Shown here: one piece after another, positions 1 to 12,354 of the stretch
Numbering within the stretch: the stretch's first letter is position 1
How the letters are laid out: each line of letters opens with the position of its first letter
The notes under the pieces: generated by a model
What the model was told of the DNA's origin: nothing
Databases searched by the model: none
Seen by the model: the letters and a program-made list of their open reading frames with translations, nothing else
Assembly: GCA_019054805.1 (NCBI GenBank)
Contig: JAHQIY010000003.1
Location: 2,976,001 to 3,040,000, forward strand
Length of the DNA stretch: 64,000 nt
Reading direction: 5' to 3'
DNA from: Brachionus manjavacas
Taxonomy: Eukaryota > Rotifera > Eurotatoria > Ploima > Brachionidae
Position numbers and translations under genes: made by a program

Positions 1-120
1 CTTTTTGTTCTACGACTACTATTTATTTGGTTCCATAATTTTTTCCATGAATTTTAATTTTTAAACTTCAGTACTTTTGGAATCTGGCATCTATCCATTC
101 AAAGTTTATTTATCGATTTA

Positions 121-535
121 AGGACGGTTTGCACGTATTTTCACATCCAGATATTGATCTTTTTTACACGTCCTAATAAAATAGAGTTCTTGTGTGTTAA
201 AAATATAAATTTATTTTTTTTTCCAAATTGTCCCATTCCAGAGATAAACGCACTCAAAGTTGGGATACTTAAAAAATACATTTTTTTTGAGCAAGAAAAT
301 CTCAAGAACGGAACACTCGACAAAATGCATCAAATACAATTATGAAAGAGCATAAAGTCTAGTTTATAGTGCACTATCAAAATTTAATAAAATTTTTGTT
401 ATGAGTGAGATATTTTTATTCAAAGTTTTTGTTAGTTTTTGTTTTTTTAAACTTAATTTTTTGAAATTCGGTTGGAGATACCCTTAAAAAAAACGTCAAA
501 GTACAAAAACTAACAAAATACGTGCAAACCGTCCT
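121..535. mobile_element. MITE-like element with ~22-bp terminal inverted repeats
   Basis: The ends read AGGACGGTTTGCACGTATTT and its reverse complement, an inverted repeat of about 22 bp enclosing 415 bp with no sustained reading frame. It is a non-autonomous DNA transposon in form; the superfamily is not determined because no clear target-site duplication can be read in the T-rich flanks. Confidence 0.75.
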
Positions 536-654
536 TTTTAAAAAAAAGACCAAGATTTTTTTTTCAAAAACCATCAAATATTAAAGAGAGTAAAATTTGA
601 AATATCAAAATTCAAATATTTTTTCAGTATCTTTTCAGTATCTTTTCAGTTTTG

Positions 655-985
655 AGTGAAATTAAACTTTTTGGTGAAAACGAACGAGTTAAATATTTAT
701 TTGAAAAGTTGAAAAAAAAATTGAAAATTCATACTCAAGGTTTTCAATAAAAAAATAAAATTTTGACAGAATTGGGTTCTTAATGGCTCATTTTGAGTAA
801 TTTGACTTAAGATTTTAAAAATATTGAAAATTGATTTTTTATATAAAATTCATGAATGATTAAGATCAAGATCAAGCATTCAACTCAGTTTACGATTTAA
901 AAAGGAATTTTCAATATTTATTTTTCAATTTTTTAAACAATTAAACTCGTTCTATTTCACCAAAAAGTTTAATTTCAAATATTAA
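655..985. repeat. Inverted repeat element (ATTAAACTTTTTGGTGAAA arms)
   Basis: An arm near 661-690 (ATTAAACTTTTTGGTGAAA, then CGAACGAGTT) recurs inverted near 945-975. A similar one-sided copy (AACTCATTATATTTCACCAA) lies at about 29,870-29,910, so this is a dispersed palindromic repeat. No coding potential seen. Confidence 0.6.
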
Positions 986-1460
986 AATGCTTGCAATATT
1001 CACCATTTGCAATATTTTGCAATAACAAAAACTTAAACCACTTTACAATCTATATTTTTGTTTATTTAATATAAAAAACAGAAAATTCTTTTAACTAAGC
1101 AATACACTATTATCAAAAGTTTTTGAAAGATTCTTATTTTGTTTATTGACAAACAAAATGAATAAATAATTCATATTAAATAAATATTAAGATTTATTTT
1201 CTGTCTCATTTTTACGGCGACTAAGTTGCAATTTTAAGTGTAATTTGATTTCTTTAGGAAACGAGTGTGTTCATGCACAGCAAATTTTCTATTAATGGGC
1301 TATTTGACTTTAAAAATTAGAGATTATATAAATTTAAACTTTAGTAGCCTTTCAACTGATTTAGACTAGTTTTAATTAACTGGTTTTAACTTTATTTAAA
1401 ATCACATAATATTAATGTATACTATTTAAAAAGATGAACTTAGTAGATAAAATGTATTAA

Positions 1461-1732
1461 ATGTACTATATAATACAGTTACCTCCTTCTGGATTCAATA
1501 GAACAGCAATCGTTCAACAGAATGCCAAGAATAGTCGCGGAAAAAATAGAGACTATCAATTAATGTTTGAAGACCTGCAGTTAAAGGAAGCAATCGAATA
1601 CATTACTCAACTAGATTCTGTAAATGGCCAAGATGAAAATTTTTACCTCCTAAAAAGGATGCCCTAAAAGATTATTCAAATTGATGCTGAACATGTTCTT
1701 GAGTGGCTCAATAAAAGAAGAAAAAATTGAGT
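1461..1732 (+). pseudogene. Remnant of a transposon-encoded reading frame
   Basis: A 68-codon open frame rich in polar residues is followed, after a stop and shift, by a further 20 or so sensible codons (about 1,670-1,729, reading IIQIDAEHVLEWLNKRR). The flanks (1,740-1,910) carry repeated TATCTAGT-type motifs like the subterminal repeats of the MULE elements elsewhere in this window. I do not recognise the domain. It is most likely a decayed DNA-transposon gene and not a host gene. Confidence 0.35.
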
Positions 1733-1896
1733 AATGATTTATTTTAGATAGTTTTTTTTCATTTTCTTGTCTATCAAATAATTTCTTTATCTAGTAAAAA
1801 ATATTTTTATAAAGTGTTTTGTATTGTTTTATACTAGTTAATAAAAAAATCTATTTGATTTCATCTTTTTTATCTTTTAAAATAATATCTAGTAAA

Positions 1897-2282
1897 TTAC
1901 ATCTTTTTATCTAATCGAGTTAATCCTATGCCATTTAAAATACGGAAATAAATATTCTCTATGGATATAAAAAGGCATTAAAAGCAATTTGGGTTTTTCA
2001 AAAGTAATTTCTCTTGGCAAAATAAAAACTTACTTGAATTATCCGCAGAGAGATCATCGGGGTATTGAGTCTTATTCAGTCTTCTAATCAAGTAAACCAG
2101 TGCAGCGATCCCGACAATAACTAGCAAAATTGACAGCAGAGGAATTAAAATGTCGACTGAAAAAGCTAACTTTAGCATGATGTCTCTATATAATTGGTAT
2201 GCGTACTCACCAATTGATTCGAGATCCATGTTGTTGCATTTCTGAACCAATTTTTCTTCATCTAACACAAAATCAATAATTT
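1897..2282 (-). CDS. Two 3' exons of an unrecognised single-pass membrane protein (partial)
   Basis: An exon at 2034-2282 is bounded by a good acceptor (TTGTTCACCAG) and a consensus donor (GTAAGT). It encodes about 83 residues: a polar N-terminal part, a strongly hydrophobic 20-residue segment (ILIPLLSILLVIVGIAALVY), then RRLNK and an acidic tail. The arrangement suggests a single-pass membrane protein with basic residues on the cytosolic side. A possible last exon at 1897-1958 follows a 75-bp intron ending TATATCCATAG. It is in the right phase and adds 20 residues (NIYFRILNGIGLTRLDKKM) before TAA. The first coding exon(s) upstream (above 2,300) were not found, so the start is unknown. The family is not recognised. 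The membrane segment is clear; the second exon is an inference from phase and splice-site quality. Confidence 0.5.
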
Positions 2283-2299
2283 CTGGTGAACAAAAAAAT

Positions 2300-3720
2300 T
2301 AAAAAAACAAATTTTGATTAATTATTTGAGATCTCTTCTAATTTAATATTTCTTGTTATTGTTCAGTTGTTGTTTTAAGAGTTTGTTGAGCTCAGTGCTG
2401 AAATTATGATTTTAAATAGAAATGGAAGAAGAATGAGAAAAACGCTCTAAAAAAAGTCTCGTTAGTAGTTCTATGTTCGTAAATCGATATTTTTTATGAT
2501 ATCGACGATAAATTTTATTTACCCCGATATCAAGAGATTTTTTTTCTTTTTTTTTATCAAACAAACACAATTTCTGAATTTTGTTCTAAAGCTAATTCTT
2601 ATTAAATCATCAAAAAAAATTTGCGTTTTTTCTTGTTATTGCTGCTTAATTTCAAAATAAATGAACTAAATGTCGATCAAAATTTGCGATTATTTTTTTT
2701 CACAACTATATTTTATTATAACAAATAAAAAATTTTATTTCATTTAAAAAAAATTGTATTCATCCTAGAAATATAAATGTTCCCAAATCCCTATCCGAAT
2801 TTATCCTGGATATTGTTTAAATTTGCATAATTTCAAGAAAATATTTCCTTCTATTTTTGGCTTAAATAGAAAGTTGATCTTTTTTGAGATTAGCAAAACA
2901 TGCTTAGTAAATATTGATGTATAAAGAGTGGCACAAAAGCTTTTTGAAATTTTATCCAAAAATATTTGATATTTGTCAGCGCTTATTAAAAAAATAATTT
3001 TCATTTTCAGACAAAACTAAATCTCGATTTTTTTTTGATAGCTATTATTTGTTTATATTTTTTTTTATTTTAGCTCTTATCAGTTTAGGGCAATCGAAAA
3101 AAATTTTGGACTTGGGGGGTCTTGAATTTAGGGAGGTTTGAAAATACTATGTTCCGTTTTATTTCTAAGATATCTCCATAATTGAATCTATTTTTTGTAT
3201 CCCTTGACCCTTTTCTGGTTAAAACCTATTTGAAAATTTGATTAATTAGATCCACACTGGCATCATCCGTAACTTCACCCCTACTCTCAAAATCTTCACT
3301 AGATGAATCTTGAGTTAAAGTTAGAGGTATCTGTTTTGGCTTTCTTTTTCAATTAGATCATGAGAAAATTCAAAGAACAAAATTAGTTAGTTGTCGCCAA
3401 TATTGTTTGTGAACATTTGCAGAATGTCTTTGAAAAGATACGAAGAAAAATGACTTATTAATTTTATTATAAATCAGAAAAGTCATTAACAAAAATTTTC
3501 AAGTTTTAAATCTAAAATCTTGAATTTTTATTTTAATTAGACATTGCCTAAAAATTCGTAAATTATCGAAGCAATGAGAAAAAAAAAGAAAATTATAAAA
3601 TCAGTCAGCTAAAAAAAATTACTTACTCTAACAGCCGAAAGAGACGAAGCAGATGCACCCAATACTTTTGAGAGCCGCTCAGTGTATCTACCCTAAACAA
3701 AAGACGCTATTTATATAATG
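2300..3720. other. AT-rich non-coding stretch
   Basis: No gene supported. Open frames here are short and of low-complexity AT composition. The 5' exons of the membrane-protein gene at 1.9-2.3 kb may be hidden in it, but I could not identify one. Confidence 0.5.
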
Positions 3721-3722
3721 GA

Positions 3723-4442
3723 CATTATTTCTTCTGCTAGTAAATTTTTTATTTCTGCTGGCAAAATTTAATGCTAGCTAATATAATGATAGTAATTATT
3801 TTATTCTGCTGGCAATTTTTTTTCACCTGCTTGTAAAATTATGTTTATGATAGAAAAAATAAAAGTATAAAAAATAACCAAAATATTTTGATAAAATTTT
3901 TTTCAAATTAAGTTTGAAAAGAAGAAAAAAGAAATTAAGCTTAGTATCGACAAAAAAAAATTAAAATTTCATTTGAAAATATCAAATTTAATTTTTTTAC
4001 TGTCTTTTTGATTATCTGAAAGAATTATTTTCTGTATTTCTTTTTTTAGTTGTAGAACCACGAGGTCTGCCGCGGAGTTTAGGACCATTTGAAGATTTTT
4101 GTGCATCAGCTTGATAATTTTGATCAATATTTAAATCATTCGGTTCATCTAATTGTAAAGGATTTGATAAGTTTTCACTATTTATAACATTGGATAAATC
4201 GTGATACTCTTGAAACGAATTTTCCAAAGGAGTAGCTTGTTGCTGTTGCTATCAAGTGTTAATTCAAATTGTCGATTAATATTAACTGGTTTTTCTCTTT
4301 TATTTTTTGTCAAAATTAGCTAGCAGGTATTAATTTTTTAGAAGCATAAAAAAAATTTAGCTATCATTAATTAATTTTTTTTACTAGCAGTTATAAAAAA
4401 ATTTGCAAGCAGAAGAAACAAATTTACTAGGAGAAAGAAATA
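3723..4442 (-). mobile_element. MULE-type DNA transposon derivative, C-terminal tail only
   Basis: Left and right ends form imperfect inverted repeats (left TTATTTCTTCTGCTAGTAAA; right, inverted, CTATTTCTTTCTCCTAGTAAA) built of reiterated TCTGCT(G/A)GCAA units. Inside, on the minus strand, 4012-4227 encodes about 70 residues ending in an AT-hook-like basic tail (LRGRPRGSTTKKR). Similar KRGRP/KRGKPTGS tails end the SWIM-containing MULE proteins at 24-25 kb and 41 kb in this window. The transposase core is missing, so this is an internally deleted copy. Assignment to MULEs rests on the similarity of tail and terminus architecture. Confidence 0.5.
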
Positions 4443-5573
4443 GATCTCTTATATTTAATATTCTTTGATTCCAAATTTACTCTAGTTGCTGTTTTTAGTC
4501 TAATTATGGGACTATTAAGTTATTTTCAAATTAAAAAACAACTTTAGAGAATCAAAAATTAAAGTCTTTTTATTGAGAAAGGTGTGGATTGATGTTCGTT
4601 TAAAATCAAGCGTCTGAATAAATTTTGAATTGAGATTGTAAAAATTTAAATCAATTGAAAAAAAATTAACCTGACCTTTTTAAATTAATTTTTGATTATT
4701 ATTATCTTAAAAATTATTTGAAAAATTAAATTAAAAAATACTATCTAACCATTAGATAAATAATGATGTATTGAAATATTTTTTCATCCGCTATTTCCTA
4801 AATATGAAATAGTTCCCAACTCATCTGTGATTCATCTATCAATTTTCATCGTTTGATCACCTTTTTCTTTGCGACTGGACAGTTTAAATGTTTTCTTTAT
4901 CATTTAAGTTTTTATCAACTTGATACAATACAGCTTGATTGGGTTTTATTTGTCTAAATCACCCAAATTCTTTGAAGTTCATGATCATGATCTCATTGTC
5001 AAAACCTAATTGATTAAACTTTAAAACAAAATGATGAAATTAGCTAAATAGCTAAATTTTCATCATTTTAATTTAAAAAAAAGAGTCTTTTTTTCTAGTT
5101 GATTTTCAATTGATTCTTCTAAAATCTTTATTTCGAAACTTTCAATTCAAATAATCCAAATAACTGTTTTGAATGACACTTTAATATTAACTAAAATATA
5201 TTTAATCGAAACAAACCATTAACAACCATGTCTAATAAATTTTAGTCATTCATTATTAAAGAAATATTTATAAAAAATTCCTTTTTTTAAATCTAAAGCT
5301 AAAAGTTTTGATTTAAAATTGAAATTGTTCACGAACTTCAATTTGTCAGAAAATTTCTTTTTAGTCAGAGTCATTGATGTCAAAAATTTCATTAAAAAAA
5401 TTATTTATATTACATGCATTGATATAGTATTATGCAATTAAAATTTAATTTTGATAATTTTTTTGAAAGTTGAATAAAATTTTGACATGTAAAACTTCAA
5501 TATTGATCTAAATGCTGTCTGTTTTACTAATTTCAATAAAAAATTGAGGTATTTATAATTTGTAAATTGAGTT
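4443..5573. other. AT-rich non-coding stretch
   Basis: I see no gene, RNA or structured repeat in this stretch; it is AT-rich sequence up to the 5' junction of the LINE copy. Confidence 0.5.
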
Positions 5574-6760
5574 GATACGGTACCGCATCAACGACTTCTT
5601 CATAAACTACGTGGTTATGGACTAGGTGAGAAAATAGTAAGTTGGCTCGAAGACTTTTTGAGTATGAGAACCCAGCGAGTTGTACTTGGAGATGGAGTTT
5701 CTAGATGGTCAGAGGTACTGAGTGGAGTTCCGCAAGGATCTGTACTTGGACCCCTGCTATTTGTTTTGTACATAAATGACCTACCTGACTGCGTTTCAAA
5801 TAAAATGGAATTGTATGCAGATGACTCAAAAATACTCGGTATAGTTTATAATGTTTATGAGAGAGCGATGTTACAGAAAGATCTGGATGCAGTATGTCAA
5901 TGGATAGAGGTTTGGCGTATGGGACTTTGTGCTAACAAATGTAAAGTAATGCATTTCGGCAGACTAAATGAAAGGCATAAATATACACAAAAAAGCAACA
6001 GGAATGTTATATACTAGCGACCACAGATTGTGAAAGGGATCTTGGAGTGATGGTTTCATCAGATTTGAAGTGGACCAGCCAAGTGAAAAGTGCTTGTGCG
6101 AAAGCGAGTAGGGTGCTTGGAATGCTAAAGCGAACGTTTACAAGTAGAGAGGAAAGACTGTGGGTAAGATTGTATATATCCATGGTTAGACCACACCTAG
6201 ATTACGCAGTGCAGGTTTGGAATCCAAGTATGAAAATGGACGTAAATGCGTTGGAAAAGGTGCAAGAGAGGGCAACAAAAATACCTTTGTCTGTAAGAAA
6301 CATGCCGTATGAAAAGAGGCTGACAAAATTAGGACTGACAAAGCTGAGTGGAAGAAGAGTGAGAGGGGACTTGATTGAAATGTACAAACTAGTGAATGGA
6401 ATAGAAAAGGTAAGCTTGGTCAAGAATCTAGTGAATAAATCAGAAAACAAGGGACCAGCCGGGGCGTTAAGAGGAAATAGCATCAGAGTCCAGAGAGAAA
6501 GTTTCCCAGCTAAAATTAGAAACGATTTTGCGGCTGCAGTAAATGCCAGACATGTATTTTTCTCAAACAGAGTAGTTCCGCATTGGAATAGGTTGCCAGA
6601 AAACGTGGTGAAATCCAAGTCAACTGCTAATTTTAAAATGGCTTTAGATAAGTTCAATGGAATCGGCTGCTACAGCTCTACACGGCCAATTGGCGGTGAT
6701 GGGCTTAGACAATCTACATGTTAGGTGTCGCAGCAAGAACTACTACTACTACTACTACTA
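5574..6760 (+). mobile_element. 5'-truncated CR1/Jockey-like LINE, reverse transcriptase C-terminal half
   Basis: Homology starts at the palm domain with DTVPHQRLLHKL. It continues through GVPQGSVLGPLLF and the catalytic-site block (YADDSK) to 6,017, then after one frameshift and stop resumes at about 6,018-6,724. That second part covers the thumb and C-terminal region (ERDLGV..SDLKW, RPHLDYAVQVWNP, RRVRGDLIEMYKLVNG, FFSNRVVPHWNRLPE). It ends with a short 3' UTR and a (CTA)n tail at 6,741-6,760. The 5' truncation and simple-repeat tail are typical of target-primed reverse transcription. Coding GC is higher than the surroundings and there is only one frame disruption, so the copy is fairly young. 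Confidence 0.9.
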
Positions 6761-8097
6761 TTTGGTCTATTCCCCGAAGCAGTACCAAAAAACCGAAAAA
6801 AATACTAAAAGTTTCGTTTTGACACAGTGAAAGGTAATTTAAAAGTACCCATTAAACATTGAACACACTTAATTTTCTTCAAAAAATTTTTTATTTCAGA
6901 ATATGCAAAAATGGGAAAACCTTAAAACTGGAGCAACTTGTTTTGAAGGCTTTCTAAATTCAAGACCCAACAGTCCAAAAAAAATTTTATAATCCCCCTC
7001 TAATTAAATAAGTTTTTTCTAGGATTTCATACATTTAGATTACGAAAATGATATTGGAAATGGTCGATTAAGATAGTGCTGTCATCTTACATTACGCTAG
7101 CTTTAACTTCATTCTTTTCTCGATAATGGGTTTATTAAAATTGAAATTAGCTTTCAAAAAATCTAAAAAATAATCGGAAATAAAATTTTAAAATTCTTAA
7201 ATAATAAAGACAATCAGACATTTAGGTCCATTTTTTGTTGATTTTTGGGTACATTTGTGTATTTTTTATCCAAACCCATACACATACCCAAATACTCAAA
7301 ATAAGCTTTAACCAATCCATAAGATAACATTTAAAAATTTTTTTCAGAGTAAATTTTATTTTTAAGAACAACACCAAAAAATTAAGCTTTTAAAATTTTT
7401 TAATAATTTTTAAAAAATTTAAACTTTTTTTTTTATGAAATATTGTTAGTTATACGATTTTTAAAAAAGCTACACGATGCTCGATAATAAATTTAAACTG
7501 TTTCTCACTTTAACACTGTTAAATAGATTTTTTTCCTAAAAATTTTCCACAACATGTAATCACAAAATAACACGTAGATATGAAAGCACTTAATTTCTTT
7601 AAAAAAAACTTTTACTTCAGAACCATATTTTGTGTAAAACAAAATTTCTCAAAAGTTTAGAATTTCTAAAACTATGCATGTCTAAAAGATATCTAAAAGT
7701 CAAAGTAATGGAGTATCAGACTGAAATATTGCCATCCGCTCTAATGAATAAATATTCGGGAACCTTTAAATTAATTAATACTGAGGATATTATAAATTGT
7801 AATAAAGCTTCTTCGAATAATTGAACCAGTACAATTAACTTTTTTTTAAACTGAAAAATTATTTTAAAATTTATAAAAAAACTCTAGCTTGAAGTTGGAG
7901 AAATTATTGAAGCAGTATTCAGGTTTTATAAAAAAACCTTAAGTTTTCAAATGTGAAATCATCCAAAGTAGAGCTAGTTATAGAAAAGAATCAAAGCAGT
8001 TTTGTCAAAGCAGTGTTGTTTTAAGAAAATCAAGAATCACGAATGATAGACCAAAGTCTCTAACAGTTGACCAGAGTAAAAACCAAACCATTAAAAG
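6761..8097. other. AT-rich stretch without supported genes
   Basis: Only short, low-complexity open frames are present (the longest, 64 codons at 7,630-7,824, resembles nothing I know). Confidence 0.5.
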
Positions 8098-8249
8098 TGT
8101 GATATAGCGACATCTTTGTCGATATCACTGGAAAAGTGATTAACTTAACCATGAGCGTTTAAGTCAACATGGAGCATAAATAGCTGCTCCAATAGGTCTT
8201 TCGACAAGATCGAAAAGACGGACCCAAGGGTACTAATGTAAACATTACA
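8098..8249 (+). mobile_element. Short (152-bp) LTR-like repeat, copy 1
   Basis: Begins TGTGATATAGCGACATC and ends AACATTACA, i.e. TG..CA termini with a short inverted repeat. It is the same length as, and closely similar to, the copy at 18,276-18,427. The flanks AAAAG/AAAAA are a near-match 5-bp duplication. The downstream sequence (8,260-8,450) holds a broken polar reading frame that might be a gag remnant, but this is not certain. Confidence 0.65.
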
Positions 8250-8429
8250 AAAAAATCAACAAACTCTGAATTTAAGAGAACTAATGTGGTTAGTTCAGAT
8301 ATGGATGAAGAAACGAACCAAAATACCATATATGAATCTTAAACTAAAATTAATTCTAAAAATACTCGCATTCAGCAAAATTTAAAAGAGATCGAAAATG
8401 TTGAAGAAATGGGAGTACTACTGAATTAT

Positions 8430-8720
8430 ACCTACAGTACTGCTATGATTTTCTGTTTTTACGCAATTTTACGCTAAATTACGCAATATCTGGTAATATT
8501 ACGTAAATTTACCAAAGTAAAAAAAGTAAACTTACCGGATTACGTAAATTACGTATTACGTAAATTTTTTTGAAAAGTTATAATTCCATTTATAATTTCA
8601 TTTTTGATTTTCATAAAATCTTTTGAGCCTAAATTCGAAAAAAAAAATTACATTTTTTCACGTGAATTTACGTGGAATTATATTTGAAAATGGTAATTTT
8701 TAGTAAAAAAATGGAAAAAA
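8430..8720. repeat. TACGTAAATTTACG-rich repeat fragment
   Basis: Starts near TACAGTACTG and is dense in TTACGTAAATT motifs. Related sequence occurs at 30,095-30,416, 38,730-38,800, 52,243-52,440 and 55,490-55,620. Only one end is recognisable here. Confidence 0.5.
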
Positions 8721-9303
8721 AAAGTGAACTGTTTAATTTTTTCGAAAAACTTTTCAGATGTTTAATTTTTTAATCAATTTTAAAGCAGTCACCAGCTTTT
8801 CTCCATGATTCTTTGAAACTTGAATTTTTTGGCATAAGCTTCAAAAAATCCTTTAGTAAAAGCAATTAAAATTAAAGCTGTTTTTTTTTTCATTAAAATA
8901 CTTGCTTTTTATTTTCTCCTTTTCATTACGAAATTTTTTTTCGATAATACTCTAGAGTCTGCCATTTTTTATTTACCAATCTCTTGACTTTCTAATAAAA
9001 AGATAAATTTACCAGATAAAAGATTATCTTTATTAGATTATTAATTATTTTACAGTAACATAAACTCAAAATTTAAAATTTAAGTTAATCTAATTTTGAA
9101 ATTTGAAATTTATTTTGAAGTAAAATTGGGTTGATAATTAAAGAAGCTAAATACTTTGCATTGAACAAAAACAATAGAATTTCAATTGAATTTTTAAACT
9201 TGCATCACACTAAAATTATAAATTATTTCAAATATCATTTTAGACTTGCACGTTTTGAAAAGAAGCAAAAAAAATAAAAAATAAGAGAGAAAAAAACCAA
9301 ACA

Positions 9304-10876
9304 ATGAACAAACCAGACACAAACTCGAACACATCCTCGAACCTGATCAAGCAAAGCCTTGAAACATTGGTGAGAACAGTTTTTTTTATCTTTTTTCTTT
9401 CAAAATTTTAAAAAATTTAATTTTTAAAAATAAAAAACTTGAATTTTTTTCTTTGGTGCAAAGGATGCCAGCAAACTGACGCCTTTGTCACCAGAGGTGA
9501 TGAGCCGCCAAGCGACCATAAACGTGGGCACCATCGGCCACGTAGCTCACGGCAAATCGACCCTGGTCAAAGCACTGACCGGCGTTCTCACTGTTCGCTT
9601 CAGAAACGAAAGAGAGCGCAACATTACCATCAAACTGGGCTATGCCAATGCCAAAATATACAAGTGCGACAACGAGAGCTGTCCGCGACCGAGCTGCTAC
9701 CGCTCGGCAGGCAGCAGCAAGGAAGACGAGTTCCCGTGCGAGCGACCAGGCTGCACAGGCAAATTCAAGCTGTTGCGTCACTTGTCCTTTGTCGACTGTC
9801 CTGGCCACGACATTCTCATGGCGACCATGTTGAACGGCGCTGCTGTCATGGACGCCGTCCTGCTCCTAATTGCCGGCAACGAGTCCTGTCCCCAGCCCCA
9901 AACTTCCGAGCACTTGGCCGCCATTGAAATCATGAGACTCAGTCACATCATCATTGTTCAGAACAAGGTCGATCTGGTCAAGCAAACCCAGGCCAAAGAA
10001 CAGCATGAGCAGATAAAAAAATTTGTCCAAGGCACCATAGCCGAAGAGGCGCCCATTCTGCCCATTTCGGCCCAATTGAAATACAACATCGAAGCCGTGT
10101 GCGAATACCTAGTCAAAAAGGTTCCCATTCCGCTCAGAGACTTCACCAGCAAGCCAAAGTTGATAATCATTCGGTCTTTTGATGTGAACAAGCCGGGCTG
10201 TGAGGTAGATGACTTGAAGGGTGGTGTGGCCGGCGGCAGTATAATCCGCGGCGTGTTGACAGTTGGCCAGGAGATTGAGGTCCGGCCTGGCGTGGTCACA
10301 AAGGATGCGCAGGGAAAATTTAGCTGCAGACCCATTAAATCAAAGATTTTGAGCTTGTACGCAGAGCAAAATGATTTGCAGTATGCGGTGCCCGGTGGAT
10401 TGATTGGCGTGGGCACTAAAATAGACCCTGAGCTGTGCAGGGCTGACCGTATGGTCGGTCATGCACTTGGCACGGTTGATTCGCTGCCGCAGATTTTTTC
10501 CGACATTGAGATAAGCTCGTTTTTGCTCAGACGTTTGCTTGGTGTCAGAACTGAAGGGGACAAGAAGGCGGCCAAGGTGCAGAAATTGGACAAGGGTGAA
10601 ATTTTGATGCTAAACATTGGCTCGTTGAGTACCGGTGCCAGAGTGACAGCTGTCAAGAAAGATTTGGCCAAACTTCAACTTAACAGTCCGGTGTGCACCG
10701 AGGTCGGCGAGAAAGTGGCCTTGAGTAGAAAAATAGACAAACATTGGAGGTAAGTGGGGAAAATAAATAAAAAGGGTTTTGTTTTTTTAAATTTTATTCA
10801 TTTTTATTATACAAGGCTTATCGGTTGGGGTCAAATCCGCAAAGGTGTTGCTGTCGAGCCGACTTTTGATCTTTGA
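9304..10876 (+). CDS. EIF2S3: Eukaryotic translation initiation factor 2 subunit gamma (eIF2-gamma)
   Basis: This is the GTP-binding core of the eIF2 heterotrimer that delivers initiator Met-tRNA to the 40S ribosome. Three exons, 9304-9369, 9464-10749 and 10816-10876, are joined by introns of 94 and 66 bp (GTGAGA..CAAAG and GTAAGT..TACAAG). They give 470 residues, against about 472 in animals. Visible motifs: G1 GHVAHGKST (residues 47-55), the Cys cluster C90-x4-C95 / C114-x4-C119, G3 DCPGH (133-137), G4 NKVD (189-192) and G5 SAQ. The conserved ending KHWR + [11 protein letters not shown] spans the second splice. The start is the ATG at 9304, because exon 1 runs in phase 0 into DASKLTPLS, a signature just before the G domain. 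The gene is much richer in G/C, especially at third positions, than its flanks. Identity is certain; the exact N-terminus is very likely. Confidence 0.97.
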
Positions 10877-10897
10877 GTGAATTGTTTTTTCAGTTAA

Positions 10898-10903
10898 AAT
10901 AAA
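10898..10903 (+). promoter_or_regulatory. Poly(A) signal of eIF2-gamma
   Basis: AATAAA lies 21 nt after the stop codon, giving a very short 3' UTR. Confidence 0.7.
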
Positions 10904-10904
10904 G

Positions 10905-11525
10905 AATTTTTTTTATTTAAATTCAATTCTTATTTTTGAATATTTTACAGTGGCAAAATTTGTGAGTAAGAAATCAAGTATTCTGAGAGAATTTTTTTCC
11001 ATAAATTAAATTATTGTCAGTTCATTTTGTAACCAAAAGCGATTAAATAAAATTTCTTGATTAAATTGTCCATGAGTTGAACTATCTCAACGAATTTCAA
11101 TAAAAGTTGAAAAATTTTTTTCACTTGAAAATTTTTTAAAAAATTAGGTGATATTCCAAAAAAAAAATACTTTAATTCAAGTAATGTATATTGTAAAATA
11201 TTTAAAATAAAAATCTTGAATTTACCACTATAATGGCTGATCCTTATAAAATTTTGGTTTAAATTGAAATTACCAAAAGAACGATTGACACTGTGAAAAA
11301 TATTTTAATTCTAATAAATTACCAATGATCTATGATACACATAAAACTAACTTCATAAGTTTCTTTTCCTTTTCCATTCATCTTCAGAAAAGAAGAAGAA
11401 AGGAGGCAATCCGAGTGCTTTCTTTTGAAAATAAAAAGCAATTTTTAACATGGAAAGTACCGGTGTTGCTTTATATTAAATTACTAATAAACTTTTTGAT
11501 TAATTTTTATAAAATTAAAATTTTT
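10905..11525. other. AT-rich intergenic stretch
   Basis: No gene or structured repeat recognised. Confidence 0.5.
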
Positions 11526-11529
11526 CCAG

Positions 11530-11760
11530 AGAAGAGTAACGAGAGTCACCACTGCTTTGAAAGGCATGGAATATGAGAGCAGACTTGAGATGATAGTTCT
11601 TACATTTCTGGGGACAAGACAACAACGTGGTTTCTTAGAGCAAGGACGAAATTAAGTGGTGCAGCGAGCCAAATTGGTCGGCTGCGAGAGACACGAAGAG
11701 AATTCAATAAACGATACGATTCAGAATTTTCTCAGCTTTTTGAATATGGTGGTAGTTTTA
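11530..11760 (+). mobile_element. Degenerate LINE C-terminal fragment
   Basis: Frame pieces read KRVTRVTTALKGMEYESRLEM and then RQQRG, matching the block (..RRATK..L..YE.RL..L....RR.RGD) found in the intact LINE copies of this window at about 6,270-6,370. It is broken by stops and lacks both ends. Confidence 0.6.
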
Positions 11761-12001
11761 TTAATTTAAATTTATTTTTGACGAAAGAACAAAAATTTAC
11801 TTTTAAAGAAAACTGACCCCCCTTCTTAATGACCATTAAAAAATTTTAATCTTTTTTAATATATAATCTTCTAATTTATTAAGAAATAAAAAAAATAGAG
11901 TCGATGTCTTAGATATTTAATTAAAAAAAATAAAAATCGTTTAATTATTATAAAAATTCCTGATAAAAAATTAATAACAATTTTGGAAAGCTAATTTAAC
12001 T

Positions 12002-12354
12002 GGCAATGTGAAATATTAGTACAAAAATTACAGTACAAAAAGTAAAAACGCTATAATTTTTTTTCTAATTGTGTAAAAATTGTTCTGTAAACAGTACAAT
12101 ATTGTACAAATTTTTTAGAAACGAATACCAAGCTCTGCAAAAACTCTGCAATTTATTGCATATATTAATCATATATTTTTTGATGGTGTGCATTTTACAG
12201 AAAAATGCAGACTTTTTGCAGAGCTTGGTATTCGTTTCTAAAAAATTTGTACAATATTGTACTGTTTACAGAACCATTTTTACACAATTAGAAAAAAAAT
12301 TATAGCGTTTTTACTTTTTGAACTGTAATTTTTGTACTAATATTTCACATTGTC
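12002..12354. mobile_element. Foldback element with ~150-bp arms and a 9-bp target-site duplication
   Basis: Nearly the whole element is a palindrome. The left arm (12,002 to about 12,160, starting GGCAATGTGAAATATTAG) is repeated inverted from about 12,200 to 12,354 (ending CTAATATTTCACATTGTC). Identical 9-bp direct repeats AATTTAACT (11,993-12,001 and 12,355-12,363) flank it. A 9-bp duplication is typical of MULEs, so it is probably a MULE-mobilised foldback/MITE. A diverged relative lies at 15,890-16,085. Confidence 0.88.

Noticed and set aside
6202..6657. 151-codon open frame on the minus strand
   Set aside because: It is the antisense of the LINE reverse transcriptase reading frame at 6,047-6,724.
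9439..10671. Several overlapping open frames of 60-160 codons around the eIF2-gamma gene
   Set aside because: All are shadows in other frames created by the GC-rich coding sequence of eIF2-gamma.
12069..12305. 78-codon open frame
   Set aside because: It runs through the two arms of the foldback element and reflects the palindrome, not a protein.
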